This document shows, piece after piece, positions 10,426 to 23,891 of a stretch of DNA of 64,000 nucleotides; the first letter of the stretch is position 1, and each line of letters begins with the position of its first letter. The stretch lies in the NCBI GenBank assembly GCA_004352715.1, contig SCFE01000110.1:1-64000 (forward strand). The letters are read 5' to 3'. The notes below the pieces were generated by a model. The model had not been told where the DNA came from and searched no databases. It was given only the letters and a program-made list of their open reading frames with translations. This stretch comes from Hofstenia miamia. Taxonomy: Eukaryota; Xenacoelomorpha; Acoela. Made by a program: the position numbers and the translations under genes.

Positions 10426-12930
10426 GTAATTTTAAGTTGCGTCTGCACTTATATATGCTGTATGTGCATTGTCTTTGTGCAATTAATCTCAAATTACATA
10501 TAACAAGCCTGAATATATAATTAGTTTTTCATATATTTTTTTATATTATTTTAATATATTAATATTCTCCAACCGCGGCCTAGCAAAATCAAAGTGAGCG
10601 GGTACAAAGCCGTTATCCGTACTTTGGAATTTTCACTAAAAGTTGGCATTTTTTTCCAATTCTTGGACTTGGAACTCAGCTCTAGCATAGTACATATAGC
10701 CAAATGGTATATATTTCTACCTGGCTGGTATTTAAGCTTGAATGGGTCTGTCTGATCGATTTTTAGAATTATTCTGAAATTTGATCTTTTAAAACAGATT
10801 TTTTCTTTCCCGTATCTACAGAACAATGAGTGTAAATAAATCTTCAAATCAAAGACCATAATAAATCGCTTGTTAAAAATCAATCTAATTTGTGAAATGA
10901 ACTTCCTTAAACACTAGGCTTGCAAGATTACAAAATAAATGTCCCAAACTCTGGTCTCCTATGTAGTGTTTTGCGAATTGGGAAATATTGTGACCCGTTT
11001 TGAGAGAACGGGCTGTATGTACCCACACGTTGTGTTTTCTGTGCTATTCTCGCTGCCCAATGTCCACTGCGCCTGAAATCCGCCTGTCAAACTCAACCCA
11101 CTGCATTTTTCTTTCTAAGGCAATACAATAGACAGTTTATAATACAGTTTGCTTTATAAATGTATTAATAATAGATCACTACCTAATGCATCCAAACTAA
11201 TTATAAAATACATCCAAATTGATGTAAAAGTAGGTACTACTCAGCCTTCAACATATGCGGAAATTCAACATAGAATAGAATAGAATAGAATTTCTTACTA
11301 AGTGTAGTACACTGGCATAACTAAACACCTCAACAAAAGCTGCTAATACTACACTTAATAAGTCAATAATAATAAAGTACAAAAACAATAAACACAACAA
11401 AAACATGGATGCAGAATTTACAGTTTATCCAGTTTATTGCTAGTTATTTTAACCAATGGTTTTTTTAAAAACTAAAATCCCTTCCATGATGTAGAACTGA
11501 TTTTAGGAATATGTTGCTTACGGAGGTATTCATTGATTTGACTTTTAAATTTCCTGTGACTTTTGATTCGTTTTATTTAAATTGGTAAGTTATTGCATAG
11601 TTCAATTGTTGAGTTTAAAATGAATTTTTAAGAAAATGTTTTTTAAACTTCACTTTTATGAATTTAGATGTCCTTGAATTATAAGTTGAATGCACATATA
11701 ATGGAAATTGTACTTTATTGTAAGGTGAACGCTAATTTAATATAACCCAAAATTTTATTAATGAAAAGTGAAGCATCATCATGATTGGAATATGAACTTT
11801 TGTCGCTTCTAGTTAACGAATTATCATTATGAATATTTGCTGCCCATTAAATTTGTGAGTCGATTTTATTTATTAATGTGTGGTTCATGTCTTGTTCAAT
11901 AAGAAAATGGTCTCAAACGGATGCCTTTATTACCTACAAAGAGAATATCAGCCCTGAATGACGGGAAAAGTGCCCTCCAAAGCAAGCAATTCTTAATAAA
12001 TTCATCACCTGCCAAAAACAAGAAATTTTTTGACACTTACAAATTGCTTAGCGATAGGTATACCTTTTTCAGTTACTAAATACTTTGGGTAGCACTAGAA
12101 AACCGACAATAGATCAGAATGACCATTAAGCATTTTTTCTTTGCTTCATTATTCATTCAGCAAAACAACTAACAGGTACATATACTATTGTAGCATCATC
12201 CAAGAAAGAACACTCAAAACTCTATCGATGATTTATGTTAATTCTTGGAAAATGCATTTATTAATTTTGATAGTTTAATTTCGGCAAGTAGTAGTCACCA
12301 AAATGGTTTGACAAAATTACGTGTGGACGATACGCCTGCACACAGTTCTGCAAAGCCACGCGGTACGCAGAAATTTAAACCGTGGGAAAACCAAAATTGA
12401 AATAAGGCGACTGGTACTTGTTTAGCAGCATTTAATCGGCAAATATGTTTTAGTAAATTTTGTATAAATAGAAAACCACGAGCTGTGAATATGATGAACA
12501 TTAACCTCGTTATATTTTCATTGATTATTGCGGTTTGATTGATTAATATTTAATGCGCAGCTAAACGGTTTTCTGTGTGCAACAATCGTAGTGCTAGCAG
12601 TGAAGGAGCAGTTAATGGCTCCAATGGGCCCCGCCCCACTACACGCCTGGCTACATGCATTTTTAAAAGGATATTATTTTTTAATTGGGTACGTTTTGAA
12701 TAATAAATCGTTGTTCTTTTCATCTTATATGCAATTGCTCTTGTTGCTCTTATTTATTTTGCACATAATTTTTATTTATTTGTAACTTTCTTTTAGGAAA
12801 TAAAGTCTTTTAATAAAAAATACATAATAATAGCTGGTTTCACCCCTACAAAAAGACATTATTAGGTAGTAAAATTTATTATTAAAAAATTTTAAAATAT
12901 TATTGTGTGAATGTATTTTTTGACTGCCAA
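10426..12930. other. No supported gene (2.5 kb)
   Basis: Contains a short TAGAA repeat at about 11272-11291 and a GC-richer patch at 12590-12650 that looks like a transposon edge but has no partner end. Confidence 0.6.
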
Positions 12931-13062
12931 ATAGAATAACACTTTTACCAAATCAAATGACGTTAGTGCGACTTAGAATGGCACTAGTGCCATATAGAAT
13001 GAAGCTTACCAACTAGAATGCCGTTAGTGTCAAATAGAATGCTGTTAGTGCCAAATAGAATG
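12931..13062 (+). repeat. Minisatellite, about 21-bp unit, about six copies
   Basis: Units resemble TAGAATGCCGTTAGTGCCAAA with substitutions; one unit is 19 bp. The repeats are diverged from each other. Confidence 0.75.
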
Positions 13063-15306
13063 GGAAATGGTATATTTCTGAGGGGAATTTTGTCCCAAGT
13101 TAGTGCAATGGGATTTTGTATTATTTTTCCCATTTAATTCTCATGGGTAATTTTATTCCCGCCGGCTTTCTAAAGGATTCCTATTCCCATGCACGACTCT
13201 GCCTAAAATGACTTCACAAATATTTATACCTAAAATTCTAATGCGAAACACAAATTAATAACTCAGTCAAAATATTTGTAATTAAAACAGCTATAACTCC
13301 TTTGAAGAGGCGTATAGCACATAATCTTAAATCACTCAAAATTTTCTAAATAAAAATATAAAGTATAAGAGACCAATGAAACATCCAATTCTAGAGTGTG
13401 ACGTAGCAAACTGTCTCAGTCCCGTCGGTAACGATATCGGATTAAAAAAGTGGCACCGTTAACGTCAGGTTTGCCGTTGTGTAGGTTTTTTTACATAACA
13501 ACCAACACAACAAGAAGACACTGTTGTGTCACACAACAAGCACAACACAAGACAACAAAACACAAACAGAGTATTAATTAAAAAAAGGCTCAATGATCCC
13601 TAATACTAAGCCAATTTTCTCACACCAAATCTTTGAAGCAACATAATATAACTTTTCAATTAGTTCTGTGATAGTGGGACCAAGAAAACCGAGATGCCGG
13701 ACCAATTTGAAGTAATATTTGCCTTAATTTTGTATTATATTTGCAATTTTTGTTTTTTTGTCAAGCTAAACCATGTCTGTAATATCTGAATTCAATTTTC
13801 AATTTTATTACTAAGATCAAATTTTAGCACATTTAACTGATTACGGAACCAAAAAAGTAATAGAGCAAGCCTGGTCCTAGATGGAGACTGAAAAATTGAC
13901 CACGATATCATTCAATATAACTGCAGTAAGCTGCTGCACAGTTGTAATATGTCTTGGGTAGCTTTGGGTTGAGATATAAAATTGCCAATCGAGTTAAAAT
14001 CGCTTTGAAGATAATGACGTTTCGTACATATTTAAAATTAGTTCATATTTAAATGAAATTCAAACATATTTTACATGTTTACAAAAATTGTACTAATAAA
14101 ATCAAGCTTTTTTCACTTGAAACAGCTAGTACAACAGAGCAATGCAAAGTTTACTTATTTTTAAAATTTTCCATAGTCAAATTTCAACTTTACGCTAAAA
14201 TTCTTTAGTTGATGAAAATTAATACGTAACAAATTCATAAAAGTATTTTATATAAGATATCTTTCTCTACGGATATTCTGAGTTCACATGCATATTCATA
14301 TTCATAATTCACGGGCTTTTATTTTTTTTAGTTACATGGCACAAGTAGAAATAATGCGCTTACTAATTTGTAAATAAATTTGAAAATATAAAAATAATAT
14401 AATAACTAGATTTCTTTTATCAAAGGAAAATAGTAATTTTTTATGTCCCAAACAACATTATGTTTTGTGTACACAACAATGTTAAATTTCCTACACAAAA
14501 CAAGACAGCATGTTTTGTATTGTGCTGTGTACAAAACAACGAATATGCCAGCCTGGCTAACGTTATTATACAGGACTGGCATTACTTTAAAAATCTTTAG
14601 TGATACTGATACAGCAAGACTTCGGTATACTGCTAATGAACATTTGTTTTTCAGAAATTGGTGGATTATTTTGTGCTTTCTTGCTTTTTTTGTTTTTAAA
14701 AACCTTTGAACGATATGGTGACTGGCGGGCCGGGACATGATTTTTGCGATATCTCAGAACTCTATCCATTTCACGAAATCATTAAGTTAAGCAAACTTGA
14801 AAATTCTAAACCGGCTATAGTATTGGTAGTGCAACCAGAGTAGGAAACGAATACCCCAAATTAACAAGTACCCATTAGCTGATTCCCAAAGTTTGAAGCA
14901 ATAATGTGATCAGAATAAATGCCGATTTTGTAATTGGGCAACCCTGATCAAATTTTTAGGTTGCATAGAAGAAAAAACAAAAGTTATAATGAAAGTTTTG
15001 GAAATTCAATTTCAAATAAAGATATTCTCAATGCTGTAAGAAATATTCAAGATACCCTAAATTTATATAAATATACAGAGGCATAAGCGGAAATTTCTGA
15101 CTGGTGATATCTTAGTCATGATAAAGCGAGTCACCAAATTTTTGAAATATACCCTAAACACGACCATAGCTTTAATTTTTTTACTATTTTGACGTAATTT
15201 CTTAAATTAATCAATTTTGAGAACCTTAAGAGGGGAATATGAATCGTACAAAATATAGTGAATAAAAACAAATCTTCAATAGATTTATTTTTCGTTTGTC
15301 GTAGTA

Positions 15307-15337
<31 letters not shown>

Positions 15338-15480
15338 NNNNNNNNNNNNNNNNNNNNNNNNNNNNNNNNNNNNNNNNNNNNNNNNNNNNNNNNNNNNNNN
15401 NNNNNNNNNNNNNNNNNNNNNNNNNNNNNNNNNNNNNNNNNNNNNNNNNNNNNNNNNNNNNNNNNNNNNNNNNNNNNNNN

Positions 15481-15515
<35 letters not shown>

Positions 15516-17266
15516 AGAAATATACAGGCACCTATATATACACATGCGCCACAAACTAAGCTAGATAAAAATAAAATATATCACATTTTGATTTGTCACT
15601 ACAGAGCTTAGTAGGTTAAAAGTATATTTATTTTGTCCTACTAATAAGGCCACGGTTAGACTAGTGATTGGTTCAAAAGTGATCTGTCACATTTTGATTG
15701 AATCGTATGTCTAACCACTCTAGATAATTTGCGATGTGCCAATCAAAAAGAAATCGTTCGCGTTCGATTTAGTTACATTTTGTAACTTCTGATAATTTGA
15801 ATTTTATTCAATATTTTTCTATTGTTTTTATTAGCATTGCTATGAATTCACTATATTTTACTATAAGTAAAAAATACTCAAAGTGTGTTCAAATGATTTT
15901 CACTTTAGCAAATAATAATTTTATAAACAATTCATTCAAAATGAATATATTTCTCATTACTAGTTTCGCTTTGGCAATAATGGAATGAAAATAATAGATA
16001 AAAAATCATAGTAAATTAACATGTTTTGTGTTCTATAAAAACCAAACATAACACAATATAACTTTTTAAAACAATATGGTTGTGAGATATCATCTAAGAT
16101 AACAGTGCTTCATACCCTGTTCGTACTAAAAAGAAATTGTTGCATAAAAGTGTAAGTTGAATGTTGGCAGTAATCATAATCCTTAACATTAAATTTGTTT
16201 TTGCCTTATATACCTTATGTAAAATTGTTATCATTGCTTAATTTCTTTAGGTTTGACATCACAATATCAGGGGTCTTACAAAGGATAGCAATGGTGTGAA
16301 ATAATGTTATCTCAAGTAATAATTTTACGCGTATAAGCGCTTATTTTGGCTCTTCTCTAAATTTTGGCTTAATTCACGCTCTCGGCAGAGTGTTTTAGGC
16401 CACTTTATGGTGCCGGCTTTAACAGAGCCTAAAAACGCGAAATGGGAGCCACTTAATCATGCTTTCAACAGCGTGTTGTAAACACTTTATGATAAAGGCT
16501 TGACAGAGCGATCTTTGAGTTTACGTTCCATTGCAATGATATAATAATTTTGCAGCAGCCCTCCCCTGTTGAACAGTCTGTTTGGGAAATCAGCGCTGTG
16601 CACACAAACGAAAAACATTGTCATTTGGAGTTCGTTGCCTTTTCAGTTATTCAAAAAATGAATTCGGTGGAAGCATAATATATTTTTTTTGGCATCAAAC
16701 TGTGCAGTACACTCGCAACAGCAAATACTGTATTAATTTACTAATTAGGACAATAATGATTCTCGAATCGGGAATTGATTGTGTTTCAGCAAAATTCTTA
16801 TCTGTTAATGCCCATTAGTCCATTTTTAGTGAACGTAAAGTAATTGCAAATTATTGGCAATTTTCCTTCTTCTAAAGTATTCAATGGATTAATCGATTTC
16901 CAATTATTGCAATAATTGCAATATCAATTGAATACTGCTTAGGCCTACCTCTGCAGATTGAGTAGAACAAATTCTTAATATATATTTACTGATTGTTGCA
17001 GGCATACATTTCATGAGGAATAATGGAAGCATCTGTGCTCTGTTGAGGGAGGCGTTCCTCAGTCTACCTCTGGGTGCGCCTCAGACTATGTATTAATGCA
17101 AAAAATTCGTATTGAAAGATTTAGTTGATATTGTGAACAAATATCTTGTAAATAATTTCAAAAATTATTTGTCTAGCTGTAATGTTGTTATGGAGCTAGT
17201 CAGTTTAGTTTACTTCCAAAGTGCACATTTGGCACCAATTCACTTTTCTCTTAAGCATTGATAATA
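13063..17266. other. No supported gene (4.2 kb)
   Basis: Holds ACAACA-rich patches at 13465-13570 and 14440-14545, a (TA)n gap, and a single transposon-like end near 13175-13193 (reverse complement CAGAGTCGTGCATGGG). Otherwise plain AT-rich sequence. Confidence 0.6.
15338..15480. other. Assembly gap within a (TA)n tract (143 N)
   Basis: TA repeats on both sides. Confidence 0.95.
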
Positions 17267-17274
17267 GTGCGGCT

Positions 17275-17730
17275 CGGGCCCGCCGTGTAAATAAAGTTAG
17301 CACAGGGTCTTGCTCAATTTTTGAAGGGGCTAATAAATATTTTATTTTCTTTAAAATATTTTATCAGTATTATAAAATAAGATAAGAAAGAGCTTGAACA
17401 AAATTTTATTTAAGAACAATAGGAAAAAATAGTTTACCACAACTGCAATAGTCGATTTTTCAAATTGTTAAATCTTTTTAAAAAATTTTCAGTTTCAATT
17501 AAAGAAGTCACGTGTTTTTATATAGTTAATTATTATGTCTAATATTGTTGTGTATACTGTATATCTTGTAATGAAAATTAGGATTAGAACAAAAGCTACA
17601 TGAGAAAAAAATTATTTCTAATTATTAAAAAATCTCTATTTCAGTTATAAACTTATGAAATTTTAGAGGGGGCTTTGAATTTAGCAAACGCGGCTTAGCC
17701 CCTTGTAGCCCCCTCGAGACGGCGGCGCTG
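17275..17730. mobile_element. Non-autonomous hAT-like element, 456 bp, with perfect 8-bp target duplication
   Basis: GTGCGGCT occurs at 17267-17274 and again at 17731-17738. The enclosed ends are CGGGCCCGCCGTGT and, reverse complemented, CAGCGCCGCCGTCT: imperfect inverted termini with a CAG-type end. The interior is AT-rich without coding frame. The 8-bp duplication and CAG terminus point to hAT. Confidence 0.65.
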
Positions 17731-17947
17731 GTGCGGCTCTTGCGTACTCCCTGTTTTAAAACAGCTCGCTATGGTGCGTGTGTACAAAGTCTTACTACAT
17801 TGCAACACGCAAGAATTTCTCATTGTGCAAAGGCTGAGGGTTTTAAACACCAAGTGGATGTGTGTGGAATCCTACACACTAACCTATTGTGTGCGCTGTT
17901 TTAATTCCTAAACATGTTTGTTTAAAACAAAATGCAAGAGCCACGCA

Positions 17948-18675
17948 NNNNNNNNNNNNNNNNNNNNNNNNNNNNNNNNNNNNNNNNNNNNNNNNNNNNN
18001 NNNNNNNNNNNNNNNNNNNNNNNNNNNNNNNNNNNNNNNNNNNNNNNNNNNNNNNNNNNNNNNNNNNNNNNNNNNNNNNNNNNNNNNNNNNNNNNNNNNN
18101 NNNNNNNNNNNNNNNNNNNNNNNNNNNNNNNNNNNNNNNNNNNNNNNNNNNNNNNNNNNNNNNNNNNNNNNNNNNNNNNNNNNNNNNNNNNNNNNNNNNN
18201 NNNNNNNNNNNNNNNNNNNNNNNNNNNNNNNNNNNNNNNNNNNNNNNNNNNNNNNNNNNNNNNNNNNNNNNNNNNNNNNNNNNNNNNNNNNNNNNNNNNN
18301 NNNNNNNNNNNNNNNNNNNNNNNNNNNNNNNNNNNNNNNNNNNNNNNNNNNNNNNNNNNNNNNNNNNNNNNNNNNNNNNNNNNNNNNNNNNNNNNNNNNN
18401 NNNNNNNNNNNNNNNNNNNNNNNNNNNNNNNNNNNNNNNNNNNNNNNNNNNNNNNNNNNNNNNNNNNNNNNNNNNNNNNNNNNNNNNNNNNNNNNNNNNN
18501 NNNNNNNNNNNNNNNNNNNNNNNNNNNNNNNNNNNNNNNNNNNNNNNNNNNNNNNNNNNNNNNNNNNNNNNNNNNNNNNNNNNNNNNNNNNNNNNNNNNN
18601 NNNNNNNNNNNNNNNNNNNNNNNNNNNNNNNNNNNNNNNNNNNNNNNNNNNNNNNNNNNNNNNNNNNNNNNNNNN
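17948..18675. other. Assembly gap (728 N)
   Basis: The right edge cuts into the dispersed 350-bp repeat. Confidence 0.95.
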
Positions 18676-18960
18676 AATTCTTATCTCTTCTAACACCCAA
18701 TCATACATGTGTTTTCGTGGCAAAATGGTCAATAATTTATACTAATATCACTGCATTGAGATTCAACACACCTTGTAGCATTACTGAATAGCTTACTCCT
18801 TTTCTTCCCTCTTCACAGCCACCATCAACTTCAGAGGGGGAAGATTTTGCCTTGTTTCGTGCTTTTTCAATTTATGATAGTTGAGCTCATTTGTAGTCAA
18901 CTAGCTATGTATACTGCTATTGTCGGATTGTATAGAATTGAATATATCTATAATATATGC
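18676..18960 (+). repeat. Dispersed repeat family, copy 1
   Basis: Begins at the end of an assembly gap, so its left end is unknown. More diverged than copies 2 and 3, but collinear with them through the AGGGGGAAGATTTTGCC stretch and the CTCATTTGTAGTC stretch. Confidence 0.65.
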
Positions 18961-19929
18961 TAATGCCATATTATTGGCTGATTGCATCTGTTTACGTTCA
19001 CATGTCATCCTCATCAAGGTGCTACTGACTCAAATGGCATCTTGCTGAAGCAGTACAGGTTATAATGGATTAATAGACTTCATTACATTTGCTTAGTGTA
19101 CTGATCTGTTGTTAATAAAAGTGGTGTATTGAGTTGTCTTGATTCCTCAATTAACGGATTATACTTTTAGCATAACATTTACAGAGAAGTTAAAAGATGA
19201 ACAGCATACAAAACAATACTAATACAGTTATTGTTTTAAATAAACATGTAATAAAGCTTTAAAGTTAACATAAATGCACTTCTCCTCCTCTTACTACATC
19301 AATGATACAGGCTTCTTTTGGACTAGAGTATAATTAATCATTACTTATTTAGTTAGCAATATTATCCAAAAATGTGATAAAATTTTCACAAAGGATATAG
19401 CAAATACAAGCATCAACTAATAGGTTGCTCATTCACATAAGGAATAGAGTTAAACAATTAATCATTGGAAAATCATTGCTATTTCCATTTTGATATTAAA
19501 TCACACCATCAACTTTAACTGGTGAAATCACCACCACCATTGCCAAATCAGAATTTAGCTAATTACAGGCATCTGAACAATTTTCATATAATTAAGTAAT
19601 AATGGATAGAGAATTATACTCTGCTAAAATTGTATTGATACTAATGAATACTCTATCATGGTTTCTCTCAATAATTTTTACAGGCATACTAAAATCAATT
19701 ACATGTCTTAACTTTCCTTTTTTTGTTCATCAGACAATCATCATAATATTCAACTTTATCTTTTGGCTCAATTCAGTCATAAAGTCAAATGATTGACTTT
19801 TCAGCCAAATTCTTTTTTGCTGTAATATTTTTTGTGACCTGTTTAACAACATAATTGATTATAAAATTTACAACTAAAATTCTCTATATATAATTCTAAT
19901 TGAAATAGCCTATTTACACTTGATCAGAA

Positions 19930-20290
19930 GAGGTGCTTTTATGTTTGTTAACAATTCACATCATGCAAAATTCTTTTTCCAGCTAACATTCAATCATACA
20001 TCTGCTGTTAGTCACAAAGTGATCAAATAATTTATACTAATATAACTGGTTTGAGATTCGACAGCACCTTGACACACTGCTGAGTAGATTACTCCTACTT
20101 TTCCTTTTTCACTGCTGCCATCAACTTTGGAGGGGGACGACTTTGCCTTGGATGGTGCTTTCTCAATTTATTATTTTCTCACTCATTTATAGTCAGAAAA
20201 TTTTTTTCAAGCAATAATATAAATACAATATGTACATTTAATCCTCTTGGAAGCTTATTATCACCATGATTTGATTATTATATATGTAAC
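19930..20290 (+). repeat. Dispersed repeat family, copy 2 (in unit A)
   Basis: About 350 bp shared with 18676-18960, 22555-22910 and, inverted, 46440-46770. Landmarks are CATGCAAAATTCTT, CAATCATACAT, AGCACCTTGACACACTGC and GTGCTTTCTCA. No coding potential; class unknown. Confidence 0.75.
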
Positions 20291-20742
20291 AAATGAAAGA
20301 AAATCTGCAAATTGTGCCTGTTTTGTCTAAACACCTATGCTAAATCTCTCTACAACCATTACGATGCCTTATCCAATTATTTTCATATTAATAATCAATG
20401 GGAAAATACCGTTTCCAAATTGTAGGGCTGAAGTCAAATTAATATTTGCAATAAAAGAAGAAACCAGGCTTGAGATTAATCCATTTAAAAAAACTAATTG
20501 ATATTTCCAGAAAATCATTTGTGGCCAACACTGAAAAATTGGTTGGAAGCAAATTTTTGAAAATTTTAGCTACATTGGCTCGAAGTCAGAAGATAACTTC
20601 AGATAGAACTAAGCCTAATTCTAAATTTAAGTAGGACATCCATTACTACAAAAATGAGCATATACATTTGATTTTCAAAATCTTTATTTAAATGTGCAAA
20701 CAAATTCAAAGTTCAATATTATATCAATATAACAACCACGTT

Positions 20743-22268
20743 ATGTGCAAGTTTATCTGCAAGGTCGTTTTCGGAACAATAGTAGCAATATTACTTCTGC
20801 TAACAAGTCTTACCCTTTATGCCTACAATATTGACACAAATTTTGAATTCGATTCGCGTCCTTGGAAAAGTTTAGATGTCAAGTTGCCAAAATCAACAAA
20901 GCACTTAAGGGTTGCATTTATTTGTCTAGGCACAAGAGGAGACTACCAACCAGTTTCACTAATTGCTAAGGAATTCAAGGTAACTATTATTTGTGTATAG
21001 ATTTGTTTATGCTGAATCCAGATTCTTTTTGCCTGAATAACATTCACGACATTCGAAAAATTAAAAACAATTAAGTATAATTAAATGAGGTTAGTTTCAT
21101 AAATATTGAATTGAAAATAAATTATATTATGAGACATTCCTATAGATGCACAGAACCAAAAAATTGACTATCAATCAATACTACTAGAGGTGTATATGTC
21201 AACTAAAATATTTGAGTAAATATTCAAGGAAATAATACGTTATTGGATGTAATTTCAAGCATTTAGTTGTTGAAGGAATAGCAAGCATTATTTATACATT
21301 TGCTTAAACTGACGCATACATTATTAAGTGTGAGGAAATAACAAAATTGAGCTTAGGGCTGCAATGTCAATTTATATTGTTATTTGGTGTACATTTTACT
21401 TTTTAGCAGAAGTTTATTTTTAGGCTTGAATACAACACGATACAGCTAAGATGTAAACATATTAGAGGTGGGCAACATTAGGTAAGTAAGCTGCCTGATC
21501 CTGACTTGTAAACATGTTTACCTTGCACTGATTTTAACCTGATTTAGCCTTACAAAACCCAAATCTGGTAGAAATGTTTAAAATTTATAGGTTATTGTGT
21601 ACATTCATATTACTAACATGTACATTTGAATGATCTTATTGGAGTCATAGACAAGAATTGACGACTATAAAAAAGGAATTAAAGCCAATGTTATATTATA
21701 TGTCTCATTTGAATAAAATTCAATTGTCTTTTATGTTAACTAAATGATGGTCTTAGCATATTTTATCCACATTAGTATCAAGTTAACTTGCGGAAGAAAT
21801 ATTGTTCTGCTATATCCTGTACATAAAGATTAACCTGATCAACCTATTCTGATGATCTTGTTCTGATGTCCAGTCGCAAACCATAGATTTTATTTGAAAC
21901 TAAACGAAGACTAAGCTTTCTTAATATTTTTTGAGGTGAATTTCGGAAGTTAAATATAAATATATATATAGAATGTCAATATACATTATTAAAAAAATGT
22001 GTTTAGCAAAATGGGCATGCAATTCTTATTACAGCCAGAGAACGTTATCGATACCTAATGGTAGATATTTTCAGATTTTCAGAAGATGAAATCCTGTGGA
22101 TTCCTGATGAGGAAACACGAGTTGCTGAAGAAATACTTGGAAATTCTCAACGTGTGGTGAACATAATTAAGCAATCCTTCATATTTTTTGAGTTTTTTAA
22201 CAGAGAAAGTGAGAGGTACCTTGATATGATTTTCAATGATAAACGCTTTGGTGATATTGATCTAATAG
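20743..22268 (+). CDS. Unit A: glycosyltransferase exons 1-2 only (partial duplicate)
   Basis: Exon 1 is 20743-20979 and exon 2 is 22007-22268, with a 1027-bp GT-AG intron; exon 2 ends with a good donor (ATAG then GTAATC). Joined, they give 166 residues: hydrophobic anchor, GTRGDYQP, NGHAILITARERYRYL and WIPDEET. They differ from unit B at very few residues (Thr/Ala in the anchor; Ser/Thr in FRF[S/T]EDE). No exon 3 follows before unit B starts, so on its own this is a truncated gene lacking the sugar-nucleotide domain. Either it is a dead partial copy, or its exon 2 splices on to exon 3 of unit B at 26327, which is phase compatible. An ATG at 20692 is in frame but lies in sequence that is out of frame in B, so 20743 is preferred. 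Confidence 0.65.
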
Positions 22269-22554
22269 GTAATCAATTTTCAAATTGTATTTCAAATCTT
22301 CTGGTTTGATATTATATAATCTATGCGCTATTCATTGATCTTATCAAATTTTCAAAAATATTTATGAAAATATATTTTGGATTACTGTGATTGTCATTGT
22401 CATTCAAAATACACGAAGTATGTTTGGAGAAACTTGATAATTTCTAACAGCTCAGGACTATGTCTTTTTAATCATCAACCAAAGAAAGAAAAATTTATAA
22501 ATAACAGGATATATATATATATATATATANAAATAGCCTATATACACTTGATCA

Positions 22555-22910
22555 GAAGAGGTGCTTTTATGTTTGTTAACAATTCACATCATGCAAAATT
22601 CTTTTCCCTTCTAACATTCAATCATCCATGTGCTGTTAGTCACAAAGTGATCAAATAATTTATAATAATATAACTGGATTGAGATTCAACAGCACCTTGA
22701 CACACTGCTGAGTAGATTATACTAATATTTTTCCTTTTTCACTGCTGCAATCAACTTTGAAGGGGGACGCCTTTGCCTTGGATCGTGCTTTCTCAATTTA
22801 TTATTTTCTCACTCATTTATAGTCAGAAATTTTTTTTCAAGCAATAATATAAATACAATATGTACATTTAATCCTCTTGGAAGCTTATTATCACCATGAT
22901 TCTATTATTA
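22555..22910 (+). repeat. Dispersed repeat family, copy 3 (in unit B)
   Basis: Carried along by the A/B duplication, so not an independent insertion. Same landmarks as the copy in unit A. Confidence 0.75.
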
Positions 22911-23143
22911 TATATGTAACAAATGAAAGACAATCTGCAAATTGTGCCTGTTTGGTCTAAACATATACCTATGCTAAATCTCTCTGCAACCATTACGATG
23001 CCTTATCCAATTATTTTCATATTAATAATCAATGGGAAAATACCGTTTCTAAATTGTAGGGCTAAAGTCAAATAAGTATTTGGAATAAAAGAAGAAACCA
23101 GGTATGAGATTAATCGATTTAAAAAAACTAATTGATATTTCCA

Positions 23144-23579
23144 TTTTATATAAACAATATCAGGTACTGCAAAAGGGCATACCTGGTTTTCTTTAACAAT
23201 TCAATTAATTACACATCTATTTGTTTACAAATTCTCATAGGATGCTGCAGCACACAGCTTAACAATAAATCATGAGAACACACAATTCTATGATAATTAA
23301 TCTCTTGAAGTTCAACAGAAGTAATTCAATTTAAATCAGGAATGCTGCACATATTAGTGCCCTAGAGGTTGGCTGTTGTTTGGGCTGGTTTTTTAATTGT
23401 TCTTGAGAAATATAGTAATTCCTCTGTTTTGTATGATATTTCTATTTTTAAGCATTGTAATGAGAACATTGCCGTCTGTGTTGTGCTACGTGGGTAGGTT
23501 TGATACTACACTCACTCAATTAAGTTATGTTGATAAAACCCGAGAGCTATAACTCCGACATAACAGCTGCAAATAACAA
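23144..23579. other. Segment present in unit B and absent from unit A
   Basis: In unit A the flanking sequences meet directly at GATATTTCC/AGAAAATC; in unit B about 437 bp lie between them. No coding frame, terminal inverted repeat or target duplication was recognised, so insertion in B and deletion in A are equally possible. Confidence 0.6.
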
Positions 23580-23891
23580 CAGAAAATCATTTGTGGCCAA
23601 CACTGAATATTGGTTGGAAGCAAATGCTTGAAAATTTTTCAATAATTTTAAAATGCAAACAAGTGTACGTTGAACATTAAGTAGGAAACGTTGAATGTTC
23701 CAAAATTAAATATTTTAGCTACATTGGCTCAAAGTCAGAAGATAACTTCAGATAGAACTAAGCCTAATTCTAAATTTAAGTAGGACATCCATTACTACAA
23801 CAATGAGCATATACATTTGATTTTCAAAATCTTTATTTAAATATGCAAACAAATTCAAAGTTCAATATTATATCAATATTACAACCACGTT

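Larger units (their letters stand above)
19903..22530 (+). repeat. Tandem duplication unit A
   Basis: First of two direct copies, holding the dispersed 350-bp repeat, then exons 1 and 2 of the glycosyltransferase, ending in a (TA)n tract and a single N. Spacing to the second copy is 3149-3150 bp across the exons. Similarity covers the intron as well as the exons, so the duplication is recent. Confidence 0.8.

Noticed and set aside
12950-13062. Possible CRISPR-like array because of repeated 21-bp units
   Set aside because: Units are contiguous and diverged with no spacers, in a eukaryotic genome; it is a minisatellite.
13175-13193. Single hAT-like terminus (reverse complement CAGAGTCGTGCATGGG)
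   Set aside because: No partner terminus or 8-bp duplication upstream.
15258-15611. Frames made of Ile-Tyr repeats next to gaps (also 35214-35479, 49146-49682, 51504-51788)
   Set aside because: Translation of (TA)n microsatellites.
15640-15780. GC-richer patch with GGCCACGGTTAGACTAG that looks like a transposon end
   Set aside because: No matching inverted end or target duplication could be found nearby.
21467-21850. hAT-like GAGGTGGGCAA start inside intron 1 of units A, B and C
   Set aside because: No paired end was found, and the segment is simply shared intron inherited by duplication.
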